From contig NZ_CP134605.1 in assembly GCF_031844685.1 (NCBI RefSeq), positions 5,019,001 through 5,083,000 of the forward strand: 64,000 bases of DNA. Direction: 5' to 3'. The notes under the pieces were generated by a model, which made no database searches, was not told where the DNA came from, and worked only from the letters and a program-made list of their open reading frames with translations. The position numbers and the translations under genes are program-made. This DNA comes from Streptomyces sp. ITFR-21 (GTDB taxonomy: Bacteria; Actinomycetota; Actinomycetes; Streptomycetales; Streptomycetaceae). Below, piece by piece: positions 18,581-26,506 of the stretch. Every line of letters starts with the position of its first letter. Position 1 is the first letter of the stretch.

Positions 18581-19833
18581 CCGACGGGGTCGCACGCTAC
18601 GGCAAGGTGCTGGCCACCCCGGGGGCGTGGGGGTTCTTCGTCCCCGGCATGCTCGCCCGGTTCCCGCTCGGCATGACCGGCATCAGCATCCTGCTCTTCG
18701 TCTCCGCGAAGCGCCACGACTACGGCACCGCCGGTGCGCTGTCGGCGGTCACCGCAGTGGGATACGCCGTGGCCGCGCCCCAGTTGGCACGGCTGTCCGA
18801 CCAGTTGGGACAGCGCAGGGTCCTGCTGTCCTGCGCGGTGCTGTGCGCTGTCGGCGGCAGCGGGTTCGTCGCGGGTGTGATGAGCACCGCGACGCCGCTG
18901 TGGGTGCTGTTCGCCACCGCGGCCGTCGTGGGAGGGGCGACCCCCGCGATCGGGTCGATGGTGCGGGCACGGTGGAGCGGACTGCTGGACGGCTCGTCGC
19001 TGAAGGGAACGGCCTTCGCGCTCGAGTCGCTGGTGGACGAGGCCATCTTCATCGTCGGCCCGGTCATCGCCACCTCCCTGGCCGTCGGGGTGAGCGCGGC
19101 CGCCGGCATCATCAGCGCGCTGATCCTGGTGTGCGGCGGCAGCGTCCTGCTGTCCTTCAGCGTGCGGACCGAGCCGCAGCTCAAGCCAGGCACCCGGGCG
19201 CAGGGCAGCGCCCTGTTCCTCCTGCCGGTCGCCGTCATCGCCGGGGTGAACCTGTGCCTGGGCGGCATGTGGGGCTCCATTGACATCGCCACCGTGGCCT
19301 TCTCCAGCGCGGAGCACCATCGCTTCATGGCGGGGGTCCTGCTGGGGATCTACGCGGTCGGCAGCTCCGTGGCGGGAGTCGTCTACGGCGCACGGGAGTG
19401 GTCGACGCCCGTGCCCCGGATCCTCTGGGCCTCGACCCTGATCATGGCGGTCGGGATCCTGCCCATGCTCCTGGTCCACAGCTTCGTCGGGGCGGGGCTC
19501 GTGCTGCTGGTGGCCGGGGCGAGCTCCTGTCCCGCCATGATCGCCGCCATGATGCTGGTCGGCGACGGTGTGCCGGCCTCCCGTCGCACCGAAGCGCTGG
19601 CCTGGCAGTCCACGGCCCTCTGGCTCGGGGTGGCGATCGGCTCCTCGGCCAGCGGCCACCTCGCCGACTCCCGTGGCGCGCATGTCGCCTACGCCTGCGC
19701 GGCCGTCTGCGGGGGTGCCGGGTTTTTCGTCGCGCTGGCCGCACGCCACCGCATCGAGCTGCCCCTGCCGGAACCCGCCGACAGCCCGGCGGCAAACCGT
19801 CCGTTCCTCCCCACTGAGCCGAGTGCCCGATGA
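18577..19833 (+). CDS. Major facilitator superfamily exporter
   Basis: ATG 18577 overlaps the hydrolase stop by 4 nt, giving 418 residues. The longer open frame upstream is antisense-free noise within the hydrolase. The protein has about twelve hydrophobic segments in two halves, with the MFS loop LARLSDQLGQRRVLL between TM2 and TM3, and a central hydrophilic loop near residues 195-205. It probably exports the cluster product across the membrane and may give self-resistance. Its stop overlaps the A-PCP start by 4 nt. Confidence 0.88.
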   Translation: MTDGVARYGKVLATPGAWGFFVPGMLARFPLGMTGISILLFVSAKRHDYGTAGALSAVTAVGYAVAAPQLARLSDQLGQRRVLLSCAVLCAVGGSGFVAGVMSTATPLWVLFATAAVVGGATPAIGSMVRARWSGLLDGSSLKGTAFALESLVDEAIFIVGPVIATSLAVGVSAAAGIISALILVCGGSVLLSFSVRTEPQLKPGTRAQGSALFLLPVAVIAGVNLCLGGMWGSIDIATVAFSSAEHHRFMAGVLLGIYAVGSSVAGVVYGAREWSTPVPRILWASTLIMAVGILPMLLVHSFVGAGLVLLVAGASSCPAMIAAMMLVGDGVPASRRTEALAWQSTALWLGVAIGSSASGHLADSRGAHVAYACAAVCGGAGFFVALAARHRIELPLPEPADSPAANRPFLPTEPSAR

Positions 19834-21659
19834 CCTCCCTTTACCCCACCCGTTCGTCAGCCACAGCCACCGCCAGAACCCCGGTGGCCGACCGGATCAG
19901 AGCAATCGCGGAAGACACCGACGCCGCGGTCCGCGAGCGCGTCGCCCTGCGGACAGCAGACCACGCTGTCTCCTATGCCACGTTGTGGGAGCGCGCGCAG
20001 AAGACAGGCGCCGACCTGTCGGCGCTGGGCGTCGGCGTCGGCGACATCGTGGGCATCCGGCTGCCCTCGGGCCCCGACGCCGTCGTCGCCATGCTGGCGA
20101 GCTGGCTCGTCGGCGCGGCCTTCCTGCCGATGGACGTCACGGTTCCCGACGACTACCGCGACCAGATGCTGAGCAGGTCCGGCGCCCGCGCTGCCGTCGA
20201 CGGTGAAGGCCTGCGCACCCTCGCGGGCGTCGGCGGCTCCGCACGACCGCAGGCGGGACGCCCGGGAGACCGGGCGGCCTACGCCATCTATACCTCGGGG
20301 TCGTCCGGCAGCCCCAAGGGCGTACTCGTCGGACACGAAGCGCTGGGCGGCCACGTTGCCGGCATATCCCAGCTGCTGGGACTACGGCACACGGACACGG
20401 TGCTGCAGTTCGCCGGACTCGGTTTCGACGTCGCCCAGGAGGAGATCTGGCCGACGCTCGCCGCAGGGGGAACGGTGGCCTTCCTGGACTCAGGTGACCG
20501 GGCGCTGAGCCCCGCGGACCTCGCGCAGCGGGTGCGTGAACTGGGCGTGTCGGTGCTGCAACTCCCCACCGCCTACTGGCGCCTGGTGTGCGCGCAGATC
20601 CAGGGCGCGCAGGGTGTGGACGTCGACTTCACCGGCGTCCACACCGTCGTCGTCGGAGGAGAGGGAGCCGGCACGCGGGACGTCCATGTGCACCGCGACG
20701 GTCCGCTGGGCCACTGCACACTGGTCAACGGATACGGGCCCACCGAGACGGTGGTGACCTGCACCGCACTCGTCCTGCGCGCCGACGAGCCCGTCCCGGC
20801 GACGACCGGCCTGCCCATCGGCGGTCCGGTGGGCGAGCGGCGGCTCCACGTCCTCGACGCCGACCTGCGCCCGGTGGCGCCCGGCAGCCCCGGAGAGCTG
20901 TGGATCGGCGGCAGCCTGCTCGCCGACGGCTACCTCGGCGACCCGGTGCGCACAGCGGAGTCCTTCCGCAGCGACCCGTTCAGCCCGCAGGCCGGAGCGC
21001 GGATGTACCGCACCGGCGACCTCGTGCTGCGCCACCCGGACGGCGCGCTGGAATACCTCGGCCGTCTCGACAATCAGGTCAAAGTACGCGGCTACCGGAT
21101 CGAACTGGACGAGGTGGAGCGGCACTTGATCGACACGCGGGGCGTCACGGCCGCCGCGGCTGTGGCACTCGACGACGGCACAGGGACCGGTGGGCGCACT
21201 CTGGCGGCCGCGGTCTGCGTGACCGCGGACGGCCCGACGGGTGACCGGATCCGCGAGGACCTGCGCGGGCGCCTGCCCCGTCACATGGTCCCGGGCCGGA
21301 TCCACGTCTTCGGTGCGCTCCCGCTCACCACGTCGGGCAAGATCGACCGCCGTGCCGTCGGCGCCATGGTCGCCGGGGCGGGGGGCGCGGGGGGTTTCGG
21401 GTCCGAGGCCGCCGCGCCCGCGGCCGATGACGCGGCGGACCAGGCCGCAGAACTCACCGTGCTCCTCGACACGGTCCGAACCCTGCTTCGTGCGCCGGAC
21501 TTCGGCCCCGACGACGACTTCCTGGCCCGCGGGGGCGACTCACTGGCCGCCCTGCGGGTGAGCGGGGCGATGCGGGAGCGTGGCTGGCGCCTGCGCCCGT
21601 CGGACCTGGTGGCGGTTGGCAACGCGCGGGCGGTGGCCGCCCGTATGAAGCGGTGCTGA
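19830..21659 (+). CDS. Stand-alone NRPS adenylation-PCP didomain
   Basis: The 609-residue protein starts at ATG 19830, overlapping the MFS stop. It contains an A domain (YTSGSSGSPKG near 153, NGYGPTET, YRTGDLV, SGKIDRR) and a C-terminal PCP (GGDSL, Ser571). By-eye alignment gives a binding code of about D-V-E-Q-V-G-G-V-T-K, which I cannot match to a known substrate; Glu at position 239 suggests a polar or basic side chain. It has no C domain, so its carrier-bound amino acid must be passed to the main NRPS, either to C1 as donor or to PCP2, which lacks its own A domain. Confidence 0.88.
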   Translation: MTSLYPTRSSATATARTPVADRIRAIAEDTDAAVRERVALRTADHAVSYATLWERAQKTGADLSALGVGVGDIVGIRLPSGPDAVVAMLASWLVGAAFLPMDVTVPDDYRDQMLSRSGARAAVDGEGLRTLAGVGGSARPQAGRPGDRAAYAIYTSGSSGSPKGVLVGHEALGGHVAGISQLLGLRHTDTVLQFAGLGFDVAQEEIWPTLAAGGTVAFLDSGDRALSPADLAQRVRELGVSVLQLPTAYWRLVCAQIQGAQGVDVDFTGVHTVVVGGEGAGTRDVHVHRDGPLGHCTLVNGYGPTETVVTCTALVLRADEPVPATTGLPIGGPVGERRLHVLDADLRPVAPGSPGELWIGGSLLADGYLGDPVRTAESFRSDPFSPQAGARMYRTGDLVLRHPDGALEYLGRLDNQVKVRGYRIELDEVERHLIDTRGVTAAAAVALDDGTGTGGRTLAAAVCVTADGPTGDRIREDLRGRLPRHMVPGRIHVFGALPLTTSGKIDRRAVGAMVAGAGGAGGFGSEAAAPAADDAADQAAELTVLLDTVRTLLRAPDFGPDDDFLARGGDSLAALRVSGAMRERGWRLRPSDLVAVGNARAVAARMKRC

Positions 21660-21750
21660 CGGCCGCCTCGGCCGTGGCGGCCGCCCGGGGCGCGGGACGG
21701 CCGCACAGCCGGAAGGTGCAACTGTTGGTTTCGGAGAGGGGAGAGGTGTC

Positions 21751-22455
21751 ATGACAGCCATATCCGTCGGGGACCAGTTGGCGACGTGGATCGAGAGCGA
21801 GGAATTTTCCTGCCTGGGGGCCAAGGCGGCACTGCGCCGCGAAAGCCTGCGCCATGTCCGTGTCGGAGTCATGGGCACCGAGGAGACGACGGCCGCGCTG
21901 CACAGCGCACTTGCCGCGTTCGTCGCCCGCGACCTCGACCCCGGCCAGAACTTCGCGTCGCTCGTCGCGGTCTTCGACGGGCCGCAGCGGCTTTCTGAGC
22001 CCGACTTCCACGAGTTACTGTGGCAGCAGCTGGCCGACCTGCACGCCTATGACGCGGACCGCGGGTACACATGGGCGGAGGGCGCGGACTCGGACCCGGC
22101 CTCGCCGGCGTTCGGCTTCAGCGTGGCGGGCCACCCGTTCTTCATCGTAGGCCTGCACGAGAACGCATCGAGGATCACCCGACGCTTCTCCTTTCCCGCG
22201 ATGGCGTTCAACTCGCACCACCAGTTCCGCCGGCTGGTGGGGAACGGCGTCTACGGCGGGCTCCAGCGCCGTATCCGCGCACGCGAACTGCAACTGCAGG
22301 AGTCGATCAACCCCAACCTCGCCGACTTCGGCGAGTCGTCCGAGGCGCGGCAGTATTCCGGGATGAAGACGGACGCGGAGTGGCGCTGCCCCTTCGCCCC
22401 CGGCGCCTCCGCCGCGGGGTCCGCAGCACCGGGCACCGAGCAGCATGACGCGTGA
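21751..22455 (+). CDS. YqcI/YcgG-family (DcsA/GntA-like) heme N-hydroxylase
   Basis: ATG 21751 follows GGGGAGAGG; the gene starts 91 nt after the A-PCP gene and encodes 234 residues. Family hallmarks are visible: SLVAVFDGP, a central GHPFFIVGLHENASRITRRF, AMAFNSHHQFRRL, and a C-terminal YSGMKTDAEWRCPF. Characterised relatives are heme-dependent enzymes that N-hydroxylate guanidine groups (GntA in guanitoxin, DcsA in D-cycloserine). I infer an N-hydroxylation step on an arginine- or guanidine-type building block. No arginase-like partner (DcsB) is present nearby. It is the last gene of the cluster. Confidence 0.75.
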   Translation: MTAISVGDQLATWIESEEFSCLGAKAALRRESLRHVRVGVMGTEETTAALHSALAAFVARDLDPGQNFASLVAVFDGPQRLSEPDFHELLWQQLADLHAYDADRGYTWAEGADSDPASPAFGFSVAGHPFFIVGLHENASRITRRFSFPAMAFNSHHQFRRLVGNGVYGGLQRRIRARELQLQESINPNLADFGESSEARQYSGMKTDAEWRCPFAPGASAAGSAAPGTEQHDA

Positions 22456-22527
22456 CCAGCGCCCAGGGGCTGCTTCGCGTCGGCAGCCGCGTACTGACCG
22501 GGCGTCAGCGACCGTAGGCTCGCGTGC

Positions 22528-23217
22528 ATGAAGGTCCTCAGCGTGAATGCCGGACAGGCACGGGCGGTGCCCTACACGGACGCTCCCGGCGGTACGACGG
22601 GCATCGACAAGCATCCGGTGGACGGACCGGTCCGGGTGGCCCCTCCAGGGCCACCCGGCCTGGCGGGCAGCGGCGTGGCCGGTGACGCGGTGTGTGACCG
22701 GCGCTTCCATGGAGGTGACGACCGTGCCGTGTACGCCTTCGCCCGGGAGGACCTGGACACCTGGCAGCGCGACCTGGAACGCCCGCTGGCCAACGGGTCG
22801 TTCGGCGAGAATCTGACCACCGCCGGTATCGACCTGGACAACGCCCTGGTCGGTGAACGCTGGCAGATCGGCCAAGAGGCGGTGCTCGAGGTGACCGGCG
22901 GCCGGATCCCCTGCCGCACCTTCGCCGAATGGCTCGGCGAGAAGGGGTGGGTACGCCGGTTCACCCGGGCAGCGTCCTGCGGCGCGATGCTGCGCGTCAT
23001 CGTGCCGGGCGACATCCGCGCGGGCGACCCGATCACTGTCGTCCGGCTCCCGGTCCACGAGGTGACCGTCTCCCGCCTTTTCCGCGCGGTGACCACGCAA
23101 CGGGAGACTCTGCCCGACATGCTCGTTGCGGCGCCGTGGATGGAACGCGAACAGCGCGAGATCGCCGAGCGCTACCAGGACTTGATCACCGCCCGCGGCA
23201 GCCAGGACCGCCTGTGA
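22528..23217 (+). CDS. MOSC-domain protein (YiiM-like)
   Basis: ATG 22528 lies 7 nt after TAGGCT at 22515-22520, consistent with a leaderless transcript. The 229 residues fit single-domain MOSC proteins: FHGGDDRAVYAFAREDL, GSFGENLTTAGIDL, VTGGRIPCRTFAEW with the conserved Cys, and a basic C-terminus. The family binds molybdenum cofactor or handles N-hydroxylated compounds with partner reductases (YiiM reduces 6-hydroxylaminopurine). Its position beside an N-hydroxylase is suggestive, but its own promoter and terminator argue for an independent gene. Confidence 0.85.
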   Translation: MKVLSVNAGQARAVPYTDAPGGTTGIDKHPVDGPVRVAPPGPPGLAGSGVAGDAVCDRRFHGGDDRAVYAFAREDLDTWQRDLERPLANGSFGENLTTAGIDLDNALVGERWQIGQEAVLEVTGGRIPCRTFAEWLGEKGWVRRFTRAASCGAMLRVIVPGDIRAGDPITVVRLPVHEVTVSRLFRAVTTQRETLPDMLVAAPWMEREQREIAERYQDLITARGSQDRL

Positions 23218-23230
23218 CGGCGGGGCGCAC

Positions 23231-23265
23231 CCGCGGCTGTCGCCCGCGCGGGGTGACAGCCGCGG
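23231..23265 (+). terminator. Perfect 11-bp stem after the MOSC gene
   Basis: CCGCGGCTGTC at 23231-23241 pairs exactly with GACAGCCGCGG at 23255-23265 across a 13-nt loop, 14 nt after the MOSC stop. No long T-run follows, as is common for Streptomyces terminators. It ends the gene-rich part before the IS pile. Confidence 0.75.
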
Positions 23266-23529
23266 CACCGGGCACCGTACTGAGTTCGACCTGAGATGAC
23301 CTTGGCAATTCCGCGAGTCGCAACTGGCCCGACTGTCATCCACCTGAAGTTCCTCGCGCCAGGCCGGTAATGGACAGCGCCAACGGCCACGTCGCCTTCT
23401 GTCACCCGGGGGGCCTCGCCCGTTGCGGCTCACGGCCATCACCCGATCGGTGGCCACTTCGAAGAGACTCGTTGGTCTGTCCCTCCCCTCGTAGCGTAGA
23501 GACCATGGCTGGAGGGGAAGCTGGGAGTC

Positions 23530-23598
23530 ATGGCGGAGAAGAGACGGAAGTTCGACGCGGAGTTCCGTGAGGGGGCTGTGCGGATCATCACCGTGTGA
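23530..23598 (+). pseudogene. IS3-family orfA 5' fragment
   Basis: ATG 23530 opens a 22-codon frame reading MAEKRRKFDAEFREGAVRI, the standard beginning of an IS3 OrfA (HTH) protein. It is cut after GTG and followed at once by TGAGGGGCCTCGC, the terminal sequence of another IS3 copy. A second IS3 element therefore inserted into this one. Confidence 0.75.
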
Positions 23599-24049
23599 GG
23601 GGCCTCGCATTTTTCGGACAGTGATCTGACAGTTTATTCGCGCGGCTATACGCAACTCCATGTATTTGGCGTGAACTTCTCGCGGTGGGCGGTATCCGAC
23701 AGCCGAGTGGAGGCGTTTGTAATTGTACCGGAGTTCGATGTATCGGGTGATGTCCTGTCGGGCGGCCTCTCGGGTCAGGTAAGTCACGCGGGAAACCCGC
23801 TCATTCTTCAGAGCGTCGAAGAATGATTCCACCATCGCGTTATCCCAGTAGACGCCGGTACCTCCGGATGACCGGCGGAGTCCCAACCGTTTCAGCGTCG
23901 CCGCGAACTCGGCGGACATGTAGTTCGATCCGCGATCGGAGTGGAATATCGCACCGCCAGCGAGTTTCCTATTCCGCGCCGCGTTGCGGATGGCCTGAGA
24001 TATGAGAGGAGTTTGGTAGTGGTCGTCCATCGCGTAGTTGATGACTTCC
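23598..24049 (-). pseudogene. IS3-family orfB (integrase core) 3' fragment
   Basis: The minus-strand frame encodes the C-terminal half of an IS3 transposase: DDHYQTPLISQAIRNAAR, FHSDRGSNYMS with the second catalytic Asp, VYWDNAMVESFFDALKNE with the catalytic Glu, and RYNYKRLHSAVGYRPP. The first Asp and N-terminus are missing because IS701 begins at 24054. No stop is met where the gene should end near 23620, so the end is also altered. The outer end of this IS lies near 23596. Confidence 0.85.
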
Positions 24050-24053
24050 TTAG

Positions 24054-25624
24054 TACTCCAGCAGCACTTCGCTATTCCTGCTGGTCAGGTGCCTGATTGT
24101 GAGTGTAGTGGGGTGGCGTTTCGCCGGGTGCGGGATCGGTGGGAGTCTCATCCGAAGGAGGGGTTTGTGCTGATCGGCAGCCCGGGGTGGGCAGGGTCTG
24201 AGCGTGATCGAGGATCTTGGAACGGGCCTGTGGGCAGCGGAACTTGAGGATCTGTTTCTGCGTGTGGGCGGCAGGTTCTCGCGCGTGGAGCCACGGCGGC
24301 GGATGCGGGACTATGTTCGCGGCCTGCTGGGACCGGTCGGCCGTAAGAACGGGTGGCAGCTCGCCGAGTTCGCCGGCCACAATACCCCCGACGGCTTGCA
24401 GCGGCTCCTGGCCGGGGCCCGGTGGGATCCCGAGGAGATCCGCGATGACCTGCAGGAATACGTCGCTGAGAAGCTCGGCCGGCCAGACGGTGTGCTGATC
24501 ATCGACGACACTGGGTTCCTGAAGAAGGGCGTCACCTCGGCCGGGGTGCAACGGCAGTACTCCGGCACGGCCGGGCGGACCGAGAACTGTCAGATCGGGG
24601 TATTCGCCGCCTATGCCTCCTCCAGAGGCCGTGCGCTGGTGGACCGGGAGCTGTACTTGCCCAAGTCCTGGACGGCCGATGCGGACCGCTGCCGCGCTGC
24701 CAAGATCCCCGAAGACCGGGCGTTCGCGACGAAGGGTGAACTCGCCCGCCGTCTGGTGCTGCGGGCGCTCGCCTCAGACCTCCCTATCGGCTGGGTGACC
24801 GCCGATTCCGCCTACGGTCAGGAATGGGGATTCCGGCGCTTCCTGGAGGAAGCCGGCGTCGGCTATGTCCTCGCCGTTCCGAAATCACAGCAGGTCAAGT
24901 CGCTGGCTGGGATCTGGCGCATCGACCAGCTCATCACCGAAGCCCCCGAGGATGCCTGGCAGCGCGTGTCAGCCGGCGACGGCGCCAAGGGCCCTCGCGT
25001 CTACGACTGGGCCTCGGCAAGACTTCCGGTCATCGACTTCTTCGACGGCGATCTGCCCACGCATCGCCGCTGGGTGCTGGCTCGCCGCAGCATCAAGCGG
25101 CCCCAGGAGATCGCCTACTACCTGGCCTACGCGCCGACCGCCGTCACGGTCGCCGAGCTGGTGCGGATCGCCGGATCGCGCTGGGCGATCGAGGAGTGCT
25201 TCCAGGCCGCGAAGAACGAGTGCGGCCTGGACGAGTACGAAGTCCGTCGGTATCCGGGCTGGTACCGCCACATCACCCTGGCGATGCTCGCCCACGCCTT
25301 CCTCGCCGCGATGGCCGCAGCGGCCATCGAAAGGGGGACCGAAGAAACGATCACTGCACCCTCGCGCCCTTCACCGTGGCAGAAGTCCGGAAATTGCTGG
25401 CAACTTGCCATCCCCACCCAACACCCCAACACCAGAGGGCTGTTCACGCGCTGAGATGGTCGAGATGGCGACGCCACCACCAAGCCGTCGCCCGCCACTG
25501 CCATTACCGGAGCCGAACCCAAACACTACAGGGATCCATCGATCCCGCACCCGGCGAAAGGCCACCCCACTACACTCACAATCAGGCACCTGACCAGCAG
25601 GAATAGCGAAGTGCTGCTGGAGTA
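24054..25624 (+). mobile_element. IS701-family element with ~90-bp inverted repeats
   Basis: The ends beginning TACTCCAGCAGCACTTCGC form nearly perfect inverted repeats about 90 bp long (24054-24143 and about 25535-25624). TTAG flanks both sides (24050-24053 and 25625-25628), matching the YTAR-type 4-bp target site of IS701. The right TTAG is also the target duplication plus first base of the adjacent IS5 element, so this IS inserted exactly at the IS5 boundary. Confidence 0.9.
24204..25454 (+). CDS. IS701-family transposase, C-terminus altered by frameshift
   Basis: The 416-residue protein carries the IS701 core: LIIDDTGFLKKGVTSAG (first Asp), WVTADSAYGQEW (second Asp) and SRWAIEECFQAAKNECGL (Glu), then DEYEVRRYPGWYRH. 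Near 25353 a missing base shifts the frame. The expected C-terminal segment (LAPFTVAEVRKLLA, then ALRWSRWRRHHQAVA) lies in the neighbouring frame to about 25516. The catalytic core is intact but the normal tail is replaced, so activity is uncertain. GTG 24204 is the likely start. Confidence 0.85.
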   Translation: MIEDLGTGLWAAELEDLFLRVGGRFSRVEPRRRMRDYVRGLLGPVGRKNGWQLAEFAGHNTPDGLQRLLAGARWDPEEIRDDLQEYVAEKLGRPDGVLIIDDTGFLKKGVTSAGVQRQYSGTAGRTENCQIGVFAAYASSRGRALVDRELYLPKSWTADADRCRAAKIPEDRAFATKGELARRLVLRALASDLPIGWVTADSAYGQEWGFRRFLEEAGVGYVLAVPKSQQVKSLAGIWRIDQLITEAPEDAWQRVSAGDGAKGPRVYDWASARLPVIDFFDGDLPTHRRWVLARRSIKRPQEIAYYLAYAPTAVTVAELVRIAGSRWAIEECFQAAKNECGLDEYEVRRYPGWYRHITLAMLAHAFLAAMAAAAIERGTEETITAPSRPSPWQKSGNCWQLAIPTQHPNTRGLFTR

Positions 25625-25627
25625 TTA

Positions 25628-26503
25628 GACGCTGTCTCACGTGGTGAGTTTGGCGAGTTTCTTGTAGCAGGTCAGGGCGGCGGCGAGGCTGAGGAAGGCA
25701 AGGAAATGGCTGCCTTTGCGTTCGTACCGGACGGTGAGGCGGCGGTAGCCGAACAGCCAGGAGATGGTTCTCTCGATCTTCCACCGGTGGCGTCCAAGTC
25801 GTTCGGAGGACTCGATGCCGGGGCGGGCGATGCGGGCGGTGATGCCGCGTTCGCGCAGCCAGAACAGGGCGTCGGCGGAGTAGTACGCCTTGTCGGCGCG
25901 GAGCTTGCCGGAGCGCCGACGGCGCGGTCCGCGACGGGACCGTATGGCCGGTATTGCCTTCACTAGTGGCTTGAGGGCCAGGCTGTCGTGCGTGTTCGCC
26001 CCGGAGACGCCGACCACCAGGGGTATGCCCTGGGCCTCGGACATCACGTGCAGCTTGCTGCCGGATTTGCCGTGGTCGACCGGGTTCGGTCCGGTCAGCG
26101 AACCCCCCTTTTCGCCCGTACCGAGGCGGCATCGACGATCACCGATGTCCAGTCCAGCTCGCCACGCGCGCCGAGCTCGTCCAGTACCGCCCGGTGCAGC
26201 CGCCGTCACAAACCGGCCTTCGTCCAGGCGGTGAACCGGCGGTGCGCGGTGGCCGGCGAGACGCCGAACGTCGGCGGCAGATGCCGCCACGCACACCCGC
26301 TGGTCAGCACATACACCACGGCGGTGAACACCGCCCGCTCGTCCAGCGGCGACGTGCCGCCACCCTGGCGACGCGGCGTGAACGACGGCAGCAACGGCGC
26401 GACCAGACCCCATAACCCGTCAGGAACCAGCCGCTGCGACAGATCAGCACCCACGAAGAACAATGATGCCGCAGCTCACGACACAGCCACGTAAGACATC
26501 GTC
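25628..26503 (-). mobile_element. IS5-family (IS427-like) element with TTA duplication
   Basis: Inverted ends GACGCTGTCTCACGTGG (left) and its near-inverse ending at 26503 enclose a broken transposase. TTA flanks both ends (25625-25627 and 26504-26506), the 3-bp duplication expected for this group. It appears to have inserted in or next to the IS3 fragment, and IS701 later inserted at its left edge. Confidence 0.8.
25637..26463 (-). pseudogene. IS5-family transposase with nonsense and frameshift
   Basis: From ATG 26463 the frame encodes VPDGLWGLVAPLLPSF and RRFTAWTKAGL, then meets TGA where TGG (Trp) is expected, near 26204. The same frame continues to WTSVIVDAASVRAK near 26115, where a further one-base shift in an A4G6 run occurs. 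The C-terminal part (LTGPNPVDHGKSGSKLHV, then HRWKIERTISWLFGYRR) follows in another frame to 25637. This group often uses programmed frameshifting at that run, but the extra nonsense codon disables it. Confidence 0.8.
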
Positions 26504-26506
26504 TTA

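Noticed and set aside
22015..24030. 671-codon minus-strand frame
   Set aside because: Only its first part is an IS3 orfB fragment. The rest runs antisense through the MOSC and YcgG genes because the IS stop was lost.
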